Origin: Silvimonas sp. JCM 19000 | GTDB taxonomy: Bacteria > Pseudomonadota > Gammaproteobacteria > Burkholderiales > Chitinibacteraceae | Length of the DNA: 12,367 nucleotides | Assembly: GCA_001313065.1 (NCBI GenBank) | Contig: BBFD01000108.1 | Span: forward strand, 1-12,367 | Direction of reading: 5' to 3' | Shown here: piece after piece, positions 1 through 7,704 of the stretch | How positions within the stretch are numbered: position 1 is the stretch's first letter | How the letters are laid out: every line of letters begins with the position of its first letter | Notes under the pieces: generated by a model | Database searches by the model: none | What the model was told of the DNA's origin: nothing | What the model saw: the letters and a program-made list of their open reading frames with translations, nothing else | Made by a program: the position numbers and the translations under genes

Positions 1-21
1 CGCCAGCGCGTGAGGGCGTGT

Positions 22-914
22 CTATTCCAGCGGATAGCCGCGCCGCACAATATCCATCACTTCGGGCGTTTCCGGCGTGCTGGTCAGTTTGACCGCGGCG
101 GGAAAGAACAACATCGGCGCCGGGTAAACCTCGACCACATGGCAATGCGGCAAGGCCCGATGCGCTACTTCAGATTCCGGCAGCAGCGCCATCGCTGCCA
201 TGCCGCCGTCCAGCAAATCCAGCACCAGTCCGGCCTCTGACACATGCACCACGTTGCCGGGTTCTGCGCCCATGGCACGCAACTGATCCTGAATGGTGTT
301 GTACGTGCCCGCGCCCGATAAGCGCCGGATCAGCACCAGCGGCAAATGATCGATGGCGCTTAATGGAAACGGCTTGGCCGGTGGCATCGGCATTAACGCT
401 TTGCTGATCACGGCCACTGTTTTTTTACGGGCGTCAGATTAACGGTTTCATAGCCTTCGGTTTGATACGGGCTTTGAATCAAGGCCACATCAATCCGCTT
501 TTTGTTGCAAAAAACAATTCGAGCTGGCTGGTATCCGAAACCAGCACATCCATTTCGACGTCGGGATAGTCGCGATACAGCGTCAGCAATAATGGCCGGA
601 AATAAACATTGAACAGATAAGACACGCCAATACGGATACGACGTTTACGCACCGTGCCTATCGACATGGTCTCGCGCTTGATGGTTTCCATTTCGCGCAG
701 CATTTCGCTGGCGCGTTTATATAGATGCAAGCCTGCAGGCGTGGGGGTCATGCCGCGACCATTGCGCGTCAGCAGTGTTACGCCCACTTCGTCTTCCAGC
801 TCTTGCAGGCGTTTGCTCAGCGGCGGTTGCGCAATGTTCAGCACGCGCGCGGCCTTGCCGATGGAGCCTTGTTCGACGATGCCGCAAAAAATAGCGCAAA
901 CGCTTTAAATCCAC
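22..914 (-). CDS. LysR-type transcriptional regulator (frameshifted in this sequence)
   Basis: LysR-family regulator: an N-terminal winged helix-turn-helix that binds DNA and a C-terminal periplasmic-binding-protein-like effector domain. Translation from the GTG at 914 gives MDLKRLRYF, then after one shift CGIVEQGSIGKAARVLNIAQ and PPLSKRLQELEDEVG, the standard LysR helix-turn-helix at residues 1-65. The effector domain follows and ends RRGYPLE at the TAG at 22-24. Three interruptions lie at A/T runs in plus-strand coordinates: A6 at 886-891 (5 expected), A6 at 509-514 with the adjacent T5 (two bases too many in total), and T7 at 420-426 (5 expected). Corrected length is about 295 residues, normal for the family. 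It lies downstream of the porin on the same strand and may control the porin, the beta-helix gene and the divergent decarboxylase operon; that role is inferred from position. The effector is unknown. Confidence 0.85.
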
Positions 915-934
915 GAGAACCCCTTGTCACGCCA

Positions 935-968
935 GCGACCACGCCTCGGCAATGCCCGGCGTGGTGGC
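935..968. other. Stem-loop between porin and LysR gene
   Basis: The 11-base arm GCGACCACGCC (935-945) pairs with GGCGTGGTGGC (958-968) with one mismatch and a 12-base loop. It follows the porin-proximal stem-loop at 976-1003, so the porin transcript would meet two hairpins in tandem before the LysR gene. No T tract follows on the minus strand, so termination is not certain; it could also slow RNA decay. Confidence 0.4.
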
Positions 969-975
969 GGTTTTA

Positions 976-1003
976 CCGGATCAGACCACATCGGTCTGAC
1001 CGG
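976..1003 (-). terminator. Stem-loop just after the porin stop, possible terminator
   Basis: CCGGATCAGACC (976-987) pairs with GGTCTGACCGG (993-1003) around the loop ACATC, giving 11 pairs with one bulged A. It begins three bases after the porin stop codon in the direction of transcription. The minus strand has no U tract after the stem (TAAAACC follows), so it is either a weak terminator or a 3-prime stabilising hairpin. Confidence 0.5.
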
Positions 1004-1005
1004 CT

Positions 1006-2094
1006 TTAAAAGTTTTCCCACATCCCCAGCACGGCGGCATGCTGGCTGCCGGCCTGGGCGCTGGTTGCGGCATTGCCACCCAGCACATAGGCGCCGTTCT
1101 TGCCGTTGTGCAGCGCGCTGTAAATCAGATAAACCTGCGCCCGTGGTGTCAGCACATAGTTGTAGGCCAGCGAATTCATGGTGGCATCGCTCTCGGCTAC
1201 GCCGGCGTCGCCGGTCCAGTTGCTGGCCTTGCCGCTTAACAGTGTCAGGATATGCCGCGGTGCCAGCGTGTAGCGCGCAGTCACGCTGCCGTAATTGCGC
1301 TCGCGATCTTTGCCGCTGCGGTTGATGTCTTGCAATTCGTCATGCTCAAGCAGCGCCGCCAGATACCAATGCCCCCACTGGTAACCGCCCACCAGCATAT
1401 TCATATAGCCGTTGCTGTAAAAGCCGGACGAGGTGGTCAGCATGCCGCGATTGGCCTGGCCGCCATAGGCCACGATCAGATTGCCGTTGCGATACACCGC
1501 ATTGGCCGAGGTGACGCTGCCCGAGGTTTTCTGGTTATTGCTGTCGGCCACATAGGCATACTGGATGCGTGAGCTAAAGCCATGCAGATCCGGGGTCTGA
1601 TAGCTGATCGAACTGCTGGTGCGCACGTCAAAGCCGCCCGTGGCCAGGCTGCCACCGTTTAACCACAAGGTGGCGTCGTTGCTGATGCCGGTCACGTACT
1701 GGAACATATTGCCTTCGATGCCATGCAGATCATCAACCGGCACCAGAAAATTGCCGGCCTTGAACGTGCCGTACTCGGGCGCGCTGATGCCGACAAACGT
1801 CTCGCGGCTGCCCCAATTGCCGCCGGTGGTGGTGGTGCCAAAGGCGATGCCGTTTTCGACCTGCCAGATCGCCTTCCAGCCGTTATCCAGTTTGTCGTAG
1901 CCGCGAAAACCGATACGCGAGGTATTGTTGGCCACCCGCATGCTCGATGTGGCGGTCGGGCCACCGCTGAGGGTGTTTTCGATATCCATATTGATGCGGC
2001 CATAAATCTCGACTTCTGCCTGCGCCAGCGCCGCAGTGGCGGCAAAGATGGCTGCCAGCAGCGCCAGGCGCTGGGCTTGTTGTTGGTTTTTCAT
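1006..2094 (-). CDS. Outer-membrane porin, Gram-negative betaproteobacterial (GBP) type
   Basis: Intact 362-residue general porin, expected to form a trimeric 16-strand barrel in the outer membrane for passive diffusion of small solutes. Residues 1-26 form a signal peptide with probable cleavage at ALAQA/EVEIYG. The mature start EVEIYGRINMDIE, the segment SRIGFRGYDKLDNGWKAIWQ (about 58-77), the ETFVGISAPEYGTFKAGN stretch and the C-terminal Phe (GMWENF) are typical of this family; the terminal aromatic residue is the Bam recognition signal. AAGG about 11 bases before the ATG is a modest ribosome site. The gene starts 54 bases after the beta-helix gene ends, with a hairpin between them. It has no A/T run above five bases and, unlike its neighbours, no frameshift. 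Substrate cannot be read from sequence; an aromatic acid is a guess from the nearby decarboxylase operon. Confidence 0.93.
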   Translation of the reverse strand: MKNQQQAQRLALLAAIFAATAALAQAEVEIYGRINMDIENTLSGGPTATSSMRVANNTSRIGFRGYDKLDNGWKAIWQVENGIAFGTTTTGGNWGSRETFVGISAPEYGTFKAGNFLVPVDDLHGIEGNMFQYVTGISNDATLWLNGGSLATGGFDVRTSSSISYQTPDLHGFSSRIQYAYVADSNNQKTSGSVTSANAVYRNGNLIVAYGGQANRGMLTTSSGFYSNGYMNMLVGGYQWGHWYLAALLEHDELQDINRSGKDRERNYGSVTARYTLAPRHILTLLSGKASNWTGDAGVAESDATMNSLAYNYVLTPRAQVYLIYSALHNGKNGAYVLGGNAATSAQAGSQHAAVLGMWENF

Positions 2095-2115
2095 GATGGT
2101 TCTGCCTTGCAGAAA

Positions 2116-2138
2116 GCACCGGCCACACAGGCCGGTGC
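2116..2138 (-). terminator. Perfect 9-bp hairpin between beta-helix gene and porin
   Basis: GCACCGGCC (2116-2124), loop ACACA, GGCCGGTGC (2130-2138). It lies 10 bases after the beta-helix stop and about 20 bases before the porin start. In the direction of transcription TTTCTGC follows, a poor U tract. It could partly terminate the beta-helix transcript or protect a processed 3-prime end, allowing unequal expression of two co-transcribed genes. Confidence 0.6.
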
Positions 2139-2148
2139 AGAAGGGCGC

Positions 2149-3684
2149 TTATTTGCGCAGGGCGAGCGGCTTGCTCAGCATCGAGGTCGCGCCGTCAACC
2201 GAGGTGACCGTGGCGGTGACATTGGCGGTGTTTTTTGCCGTCGATGCGCATGCTGAAGCTGGCCGTGCCGTTGTTATCCAGCGGCACCAGCACAAAGCCC
2301 AGGTAGCGTTCAGCTTCGGTGGCGTGGGCGTTGCTGTTGGCAAACAACTCCACCCGCGACAACGTGCCCGCCTGGCCGCTGATGCGACCGCTGACCAGCA
2401 CGGCCTTGCCTTCGGCACGGGCGCTTTCCAGAACGGGTGCGGCCAGATTGTGGTTGGGCATTGCTTCACAACCGGCGGGGCTGTTGCTATCGGTGCAGAT
2501 GGTTTCCAGTTTGCTCACGTCACCGTCGATGCCGCCGCCGCGATTGCCAACAAACACGGCGTGTTCCAGCCCCGGTACGCCAAACACGATCGCGCCCGCC
2601 TGGTCCGGTAAGCAGGCGCCACCGGCAAAGCAGCGTTTGATGTCCTTGCCGTTGTCGAACATGGTGTTCGCCGTTATGCGATTGACCGCCGGGCCGCTGA
2701 TACGGTTGATGCCAGGGCTGCCATCGGCCTGCGGGCTGCCTTGCGGCCGTACCGAAACCGCAACGCGGTTGCCGGTCATGATGTTGCCGTCGACGATATT
2801 GCCGGTGCCGCTCAGGGTTACACCCGACGACAGATTGGTAAAGGTATTGCCCGAGATAAAGTTGCGATTGCCCCAGTTGAGCTGGACGCCATCCGAATAC
2901 CCGGCAAAGTAGTTGTGCACCACCATATTGTCGTTGCCCCACAAGATCTCGATGCCTTGCGAGGTTCTTCGTTGCTGGCGTCCGTGGTGACGTGGTTATC
3001 GGCAATCAGGTTGTAGGCGGCGCCGCGCGTTAGCTCCATGGCGTCGCCGTTATTGCTGAACACGTTGCGCAGAATCTTGTTGTGGATGGTGGTGGTGGCG
3101 GTGGAGTTGCCTTTGCCATCGTCGCCGGTGGTCATGATGCCCGCGCCGCCGTGGTTGCCGCTGATGCGGTTGTCGTGAATTACGTTGTCATGCGCGCGAT
3201 TGATCAGCACGCCGATGCAGAAATTGCGCACGTCTATCCCGCTGATATCCACGTTCCGGGTATCGCGCAGTACCAGACCCGGGCTGGTGGTGGTGCGGAC
3301 ATTGGCGCCAAACTGGCCGGGCACCGCGCCGGGGCAGGCATGCGGGCCACTGCCGATATAGCCGGAGCCATCAATCGCCACATATTCGCCGCTATGCGCC
3401 CAGGCTGTGCCTTCAATGCGAACCGGGCCCAGTACCGGCGGCAGCGGTGATTTGATCACAATCACATACGGCGCTTTGCCAACGGGATCGATCTCGATGG
3501 CGTAATGGCCAGGCGCCTGGTTATTGGTTTCCAGCGCCCAGCGCAAAGAACCGGCTTCGCTGTCGTCGGCGTAGCGGGTGACATGCAGCACTTCAACACC
3601 GGTGGGCGCGTCGGCGTGAGCGAGGGCGGCAGAGAGCATCAATGGCAAAATCAATGCGACGGCGTGTTTACTATTTATTTTCAA
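2149..3684 (-). CDS. Secreted right-handed parallel beta-helix protein (frameshifted in this sequence)
   Basis: Start chosen at the TTG at 3684: it is preceded by AAGGGG seven bases upstream and followed at once by a signal peptide (LKINSKHAVALILPLMLSAALAHA/DAPTG). Longer in-frame translation upstream has no signal-like features. The mature part opens with a segment typical of beta-helix proteins (SEAGSLRWALETNNQAPG, about residues 43-60). Asn/Gly-rich repeats follow, such as DNVIHDNRISGNHGGAGI, NKILRNVFSNNGDAMEL, YNLIADNHVTT, NMVVHNYFAGYSDGVQL and NFISGNTFTNLSSGVTL, as in NosD/pectate-lyase-like coils. The C-terminal third looks like a beta-sandwich (GKAVLVSGRISGQAGTLSRVE). Two breaks: near 2965 one base seems missing (about GAAAGAACC expected), and T6 at 2231-2236 has one T too many. 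Corrected length is about 511 residues, ending PLALRK. No catalytic motif is recognised; it could be a polysaccharide-binding or lyase-like protein, exported to the periplasm or beyond. Confidence 0.8.
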
Positions 3685-3980
3685 TTTAATACCCCTTAAA
3701 AAATCGGCACAACAAGGTGGTCTTGAATACGGCCACTTATATTCAATGCAGAAAAGACCACTCCGCATTGCAATTCGGCAGCAATTAACCGCCCCTGCCC
3801 GAATCACAATGCAATGGGGTGGCGGGTATTGCAGCGGTCTGAGAGGGCGCGCGCAGAAACGCACGATTACGGTATGGCTTTATGCCGCCAGCAACGGGCT
3901 TTCTGGACGCGGTCTGCGTGGTATGCAAGCTGCACGCCTTGAATTTGCTAGCATTCTGGTAATTAAAGCCCGGCACAACT

Positions 3981-3994
3981 TTGATTTAAATCAA
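3981..3994. promoter_or_regulatory. Perfect FNR/Anr-type binding site
   Basis: TTGATTTAAATCAA is an exact match to the FNR-family consensus TTGAT-N4-ATCAA and is a perfect 14-base palindrome. For a leftward promoter, CAGAAT at 3953-3958 (4 of 6 match to TATAAT) would put the site centre 41.5 bases upstream of the start of transcription, the classic activating position for FNR. The rightward strand has no -10 element at that spacing; for the promoter proposed at 4076-4081 the centre would be near -100. The consensus match is seen; oxygen control is inferred. Confidence 0.6.
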
Positions 3995-4051
3995 GCGCAG
4001 CGGCATCAAATCGATTCCGTTTTGGTATGACTTTACCCACCAAAACAGTAT

Positions 4052-4081
4052 TTGGTTGCCAGCTTTGGACGGGCCTATATT
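4052..4081 (+). promoter_or_regulatory. Candidate sigma-70 promoter of the ubiD operon
   Basis: TTGGTT (4052-4057), an 18-base spacer and TATATT (4076-4081; 5 of 6 match to TATAAT). Predicted start of transcription is near 4088, about 50 bases before the UbiD ATG. The -35 is weak, which suits an activated promoter. Confidence 0.4.
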
Positions 4082-4083
4082 CC

Positions 4084-4098
4084 ATTCCGAATTCGAAT
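4084..4098. promoter_or_regulatory. LysR-type operator-like dyad (ATTC-N7-GAAT)
   Basis: ATTCCGAATTCGAAT fits the T-N11-A dyad bound by LysR-family proteins and overlaps the 12-base palindrome GAATTCGAATTC (4089-4100). It lies 40 bases before the UbiD start. If the promoter at 4052-4081 is right, the dyad covers the start of transcription, more like a repression site than the usual activation site; a different start site would change this. Confidence 0.4.
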
Positions 4099-4138
4099 TC
4101 ACCCGAATTAACCCGTGTTGGAATCTCGTGGAGAAATC

Positions 4139-5636
4139 ATGTCCGGCAATCCAGAATTGAATATTAAAAAAACGGCGTGCGCGATTTGCGTACGGCATTG
4201 GCGCTATTAGAAAGCTGCCCGGTCAACTGGCGGTCACTGATGTAGAAGTAGACCCCGAAGCCGAGCTGTCTGGCGTGTATCGCTACGTGGGGGCGGGCGG
4301 TACTTGCATGCGTCCTACCCGCCAGGCCCGGCCATGGTGTTTAACAAGGTCAAAGGCTTTGATAACTTCCGTGTGGCCATCGGCTTGCTGGCTTCGCGGG
4401 AACGCGTGGGCTATCTGCTGGGTTGCGAACCGGCCAGGCTGGGCCGCTTGCTGATGGATTCGGTCAAGCACCCGGTGCCGCCGGTGCTGGTGGGCGCCGA
4501 CAAAGCGCAATGCCAGGAAGTCGTGCATCGGGCCAGCGACCCCGGCTTTGATCTGCGCACGCTGCTGCCCGCACCCACCAATACCGAAGAAGACGCCGGC
4601 CCGTATTTCACCATGGGCATGTGTTACGCCTCTGATCCGGAAACCGGTGAATCAGACGTGACCATACACCGCTTGTGCATACAAAGCGCCGACGAAATCT
4701 CGATGTACTTTGTGCCTGGCCGCCATCTGGACGCCTTCCGCATGAAAGCCGAAGCCGCTGGCAAGCCACTGCCGATTTCGATCAGTCTGGGGGTGGACCC
4801 CGCCATTGAAATTGGCGCGTGCTTTGAGCCGCCTACCACCCCCTTGGGTTTTGATGAACTGACCGTCGCCGGTGCCATTCGTGGCCGTCCGGTCGAACTG
4901 GTGAACTGTCTGACCGTTAACGCCCGCGCCATTGCGCATGCCGAAGTGGTGATCGAAGGCGAGCTGCTGCCCAATGTGCGGGTGCGCGAAGATCAGAACA
5001 CCAATACTGGCAAAGCCATGCCTGAATTCCCTGGTTATACCGGGGAAGCCAAGGCTGCCGTGCCGGTCATCAAGGTTAAAGCGGTGACCCACCGCATCAA
5101 CCCGATACTGCAAACCACCATCGGCCCGAGCGAAGAACACGTGAGCATGGCCGGTATTCCCACCGAAGCCAGCATTCTGGCATGGTCGAAAACGCCATGC
5201 CGGGCAAGCTGCTGAATGTGTATGCGCACAGCTCGGGCGGCGGCAAATACCTGGCCGTGCTGCAATTTCGCAAAGTGGTGGAAAGCGATGAAGGACGTCA
5301 GCGCCAGGCCGCATTGCTGGCTTTTGCGGCATTCCCCGAACTCAAGCACGTGATGTTGGTGGATGAAGATGTTGATCTGTTTGATACCAATGACGTGCTG
5401 TGGGCCATGCAGACGCGTTATCAAGGTGACGTCAGCACCATCTTTATCCCTGGCGTGCGTTGCCATCCGCTGGATCCGTCGCAGATTCCGGAATTCAGCC
5501 CCAGCATCATCGCGGCCGGTACCTCGTGCAAAACGATTTTCGATTGCACGGTGCCATTCCACCTCAAGAGCCACTTCCAACGTAGCAAGTTCAAGGAAGT
5601 CGACGTCAAGCGCTTTTTTTGCCTGACTTTAAATAA
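4139..5636 (+). CDS. UbiD-family decarboxylase, gallate/hydroxybenzoate (LpdC-like) type (frameshifted in this sequence)
   Basis: Prenylated-FMN-dependent non-oxidative decarboxylase acting on aromatic or alpha,beta-unsaturated carboxylic acids in the cytoplasm. GGAG at 4130-4133 sits five bases before the ATG. Corrected, it is about 498 residues, the usual family length. Recognisable parts: VRDLRTALALLESCPGQL (13-30), GVYRYVGAGGT (45-55), SDVTIHR (172-178), FDELTVAGAIRG (238-249), GKAMPEFPGYTG (291-302), GPSEEHVSMAGIPTEA (329-344) and ELKHVMLVDEDVDLFD (401-416). By family analogy Arg178, Glu240 and Glu296 are likely active-site or cofactor residues. The pattern recalls Lactobacillus gallate decarboxylase LpdC more than ubiquinone-pathway UbiD. 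Breaks: A7 at 4166-4172 (5 expected); single missing G near 4226 (CCCGGG expected) and near 4329 (GGGCCC expected); missing C near 5180; T7 at 5614-5620 (5 expected, giving a TAA at 5634-5636; as printed it would end at 5643). The substrate is not certain. Confidence 0.88.
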
Positions 5637-5661
5637 GCACTAAGTAGTCGAGGAAACGGTT

Positions 5662-6273
5662 ATGGAAACACGGCGCATTGTGGTGGGCATCAGCGGAGCC
5701 ACGGGGTTTCAGTATGGCGTCAAGGCGCTGCAGTTATTGCGATCACAATCGATAGAAGTGCATCTGGTGATCAGCAAGGGCGCAGAAATGACGCGCAAGC
5801 TGGAAACCGATTACACGCGTGAAGAAGTCCTCGCGCTGGCAGATGTGGTGCATCCGCTGGAAAACCTGGGGGCGTCGATCGCCAGTGGTTCGTTCAAGAC
5901 CCTGGGCATGCTGGTGGCGCCGTGTTCCATGCGTACCTTAAGTGCGATCGCGCATTGCATGTCGGACAACCTGCTGACGCGGGCTGCCGATGTGGTGCTG
6001 AAAGACCGGCGGCGGCTGGTGCTGATGGCGCGCGAGACGCCGCTCAGCCTGGGCCATCTGCGCAATATGCAGGCGGTCACCGAGATGGGCGGGATTGTGT
6101 TTCCGCCGGTGCCGGCGCTGTATCAACGCCCGCAAACGCTGGACGACATCATCATGCATAGCGTCGGTCGCGCGCTCGATCTGTTCGGGCTGGACGTCAA
6201 ACATCTGCCGCGTTGGGGTGAGCCCGTGGCGCAGGCAGACGTCCACACCGCTACCGCACGCGTCACACTCTAA
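5662..6273 (+). CDS. ubiX: UbiX-type flavin prenyltransferase
   Basis: Intact 203-residue enzyme that joins dimethylallyl phosphate to FMN, making the prenyl-FMN cofactor used by UbiD decarboxylases. Visible motifs: GISGATG (residues 9-15, FMN phosphate region), VISKGAE (36-42), SIASGSF (72-78), [11 protein letters not shown] (87-97), [14 protein letters not shown] (101-114) and [17 protein letters not shown] (117-133). These are hallmark flavoprotein/UbiX segments. GAGGA at 5650-5654 precedes the ATG. It begins 25 bases after the corrected UbiD stop, so it is surely co-transcribed, and dedicated copies of this enzyme commonly sit beside catabolic UbiD genes. The symbol also covers names such as pad1, bsdB or ecdB used for catabolic copies; a separate housekeeping copy may exist elsewhere. 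It has no A/T run above five bases and no frameshift. Confidence 0.95.
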   Translation: METRRIVVGISGATGFQYGVKALQLLRSQSIEVHLVISKGAEMTRKLETDYTREEVLALADVVHPLENLGASIASGSFKTLGMLVAPCSMRTLSAIAHCMSDNLLTRAADVVLKDRRRLVLMARETPLSLGHLRNMQAVTEMGGIVFPPVPALYQRPQTLDDIIMHSVGRALDLFGLDVKHLPRWGEPVAQADVHTATARVTL

Positions 6274-6294
6274 AAAAAATAAAGGGGTTCTAGC

Positions 6295-7015
6295 ATGCTC
6301 GTTGGACCATTTGTAAACGGCACCGCCGTGGTATTGGGCGGCGCGACCGGGGCGTTTTTTTTAGGCAATCGTTTACCGGAGCGCTTGCGGCTGGCTTTGC
6401 CGCAGACCTTTGGCCTGGCGTCGATGGCGCTGGGTATAGTGCTGATCGTCAAGGTCAAGTATTTGCCCGCTGTGATTCTGGCGCTGATCCTGGGCGCGCT
6501 GATCGGCGAAATGCTGTGCGTTGAAACCGCCATCGGCAAGCTGGGGGCCAAGGCCCGCACCGTCGTCGACAAGTTTTTTTTCCGCCCCAGGAAGGGCTAA
6601 GCCAGGAAGAGTTCATCCTTAAGTTTGTGGCCATTCTGGTGATGTTTTGCGCCAGCGGCACCGGCATTTTTTTGGTTCGATGCATGAGGGCATGACGGGC
6701 GACGCGTCCATCCTGTACGTCAAGACCATCCTCGACTTGTTTACTGCGGCCATTTTTTGCGACGTCGCTGGGCTATTCGGTGGCCACCATTGCCATTCCG
6801 CAGCTGGCCATCCAGCTTTGCCTGGCTTGGGCGCCGCCGCCATCCTGCCGCTGACCACGCCCGACATGATGTCGGACTTCTCGGCCGCCGGCGGCATGAT
6901 CATGCTGGCAACCGGCTTGCGCATTTGCGGGATCAAGGTGTTTCCGGTGGCCAATATGTTGCCGGCGCTGTTTCTGGTCATGCCGTTCTCGCACTACTGG
7001 CACGTGTTCTTCTGA
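6295..7015 (+). CDS. DUF554 (YqgA/YdfK-like) membrane protein (frameshifted in this sequence)
   Basis: Integral inner-membrane protein of unknown function with about six to seven hydrophobic segments. AAAGGGG lies about eight bases before the ATG at 6295. Family features: start MLVGPFVNGTAVVLGGATGA, then GNRLPERLR (about 24-32), ILALILGALIGE, the FGSMHEGMTGDASILYVKTILD segment, and TTPDMMSDFSAAGGMIMLATGLRICGIKVFPVANMLPAL near the end, all in family order. Breaks: T8 at 6574-6581 (6 expected), T7 at 6667-6673 (5 expected), T6 at 6753-6758 (5 expected), and one missing base near 6828 (AWAAAAILPL restored). T8 at 6355-6362 keeps frame but may also be over-long. Corrected length is about 238 residues. 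Its place between UbiX and a flavin-type barrel protein in an aromatic-acid operon is unusual; transport of substrate or product is a guess. Confidence 0.85.
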
Positions 7016-7039
7016 ACCGGATCCATGCCATACGCCAGA

Positions 7040-7062
7040 CAGCCCGGCCAGGTGCCGGGCTG
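7040..7062 (+). terminator. Hairpin after the DUF554 gene
   Basis: CAGCCCGGC (7040-7048), loop CAGGT, GCCGGGCTG (7054-7062): a perfect 9-pair stem starting 25 bases after the DUF554 stop. Only TTGCG follows, so there is no good U tract. It may partly terminate the operon before the YhbP-like gene at 7098. Confidence 0.5.
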
Positions 7063-7097
7063 TTGCGCTGATCAACACATTATCAAGGCCATCCGCG

Positions 7098-7544
7098 ATG
7101 CCACCCACTGCCGAGCCCGCTATCCCGCCCCGCATGATCGACTTTATCCGCGAGCACCATGTGGTCAGCCTGGCCACTTGCCATGCCGGCGTGGCATGGG
7201 CAGCCAGTTGTTTTTATGCATTTGATCCGCTGACCCGCGCGCTACTGATATTGTCCAGCCCCGACACCTTGCACGGCGTACACATGCTGGCTAATCCACA
7301 TGTGGCAGGCACCATTTGCGGTCAGCCTGAAGGCGTGCGCGAAATTCGCGGTATGCAGTTCAGCGCGGTGGCGACGCCGCTGCAAAAGCCCGCGGCTGAC
7401 GCGGCATTGCAGATCTACTTTGCCCGCCATCCCATAGCGCGCCTGCACCGCGCCCAGATATGGCGCTTGCAGCTGACGCAACTCAAGTTCACCGATAACC
7501 GTTTGTTCTTTGGTCAGAAAACGCTATGGCCAGCGTTGGATTGA
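7098..7544 (+). CDS. YhbP-like (UPF0306) FMN-binding split-barrel protein
   Basis: Intact 148-residue protein related to E. coli YhbP and the pyridoxamine-phosphate-oxidase-like split barrels. Supporting segments: HHVVSLATCHAGVAWAASCFYAFD (about 20-43, first strands), HGVHMLANPHVAGTICGQPEGVREIRGMQFSA (the family V-A-G-T-I/V-x-G-Q and I-R-G-x-Q-F pattern, about 59-90), and QLKFTDNRLFFGQKTLW at the C-terminus, which matches the family KFTDN-GFGKK-W ending. The function of YhbP is not established; flavin binding is inferred from fold. An AAGG about ten bases upstream supports the ATG at 7098; the second ATG at 7134 is a possible shorter start. Position 80 bases after the DUF554 gene suggests it belongs to the operon, with a hairpin in between. 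No frameshift, and its longest A/T run is the T5 near 7209. Confidence 0.88.
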   Translation: MPPTAEPAIPPRMIDFIREHHVVSLATCHAGVAWAASCFYAFDPLTRALLILSSPDTLHGVHMLANPHVAGTICGQPEGVREIRGMQFSAVATPLQKPAADAALQIYFARHPIARLHRAQIWRLQLTQLKFTDNRLFFGQKTLWPALD

Positions 7545-7646
7545 TGCTTCGAGTGATGGGGCTGGACGCGGCGCCGAGTCCCACGTTACGGACTTGTATT
7601 GGTCACCCTGCCACGGCCGGATGCGCTGTCAATGTAGCCCTGGGGT

Positions 7647-7662
7647 AGGTGGTGACCCACCT
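7647..7662. repeat. Intergenic inverted repeat, copy 1
   Basis: AGGTGG-TGAC-CCACCT, six-base arms. It shares the core GGTGG...GACCCACC with the longer copy 43 bases further on. Short GTGGGT/ACCCAC hairpins of this kind are often scattered between genes in proteobacterial genomes. Confidence 0.5.
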
Positions 7663-7704
7663 TGCAAAGTGCGCGGCAATTGCGCTGTGGTTCAAGGCTG
7701 TGTT

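Larger units (their letters stand above)
3685..4138. other. Divergent regulatory region between beta-helix gene and decarboxylase operon
   Basis: This 454-base gap has no convincing gene: short open frames here lack ribosome sites and recognisable composition. It is clearly more AT-rich than the flanking genes from about 3950 onward. It contains a perfect FNR/Anr-type palindrome (3981-3994), a candidate sigma-70 promoter for the decarboxylase operon (4052-4081), a LysR-type dyad (4084-4098) and an A6 run (3698-3703) just upstream of the beta-helix ribosome site. Confidence 0.7.

Noticed and set aside
3685..3864. Longer N-terminus for the beta-helix protein, starting near 3864
   Set aside because: The extension is Arg/Pro/Cys-rich with no signal peptide at its start. 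The real signal peptide begins at the TTG at 3684, which has a good ribosome site.
3746..4030. Small rightward open frame in the divergent region
   Set aside because: No ribosome site, no recognisable domain, and it crosses the FNR-type palindrome; most likely chance.
4226..4330. Programmed ribosomal frameshift in the UbiD gene
   Set aside because: Five separate shifts of both signs in one enzyme gene, with no slippery heptamer plus structure, are not how programmed frameshifting works.
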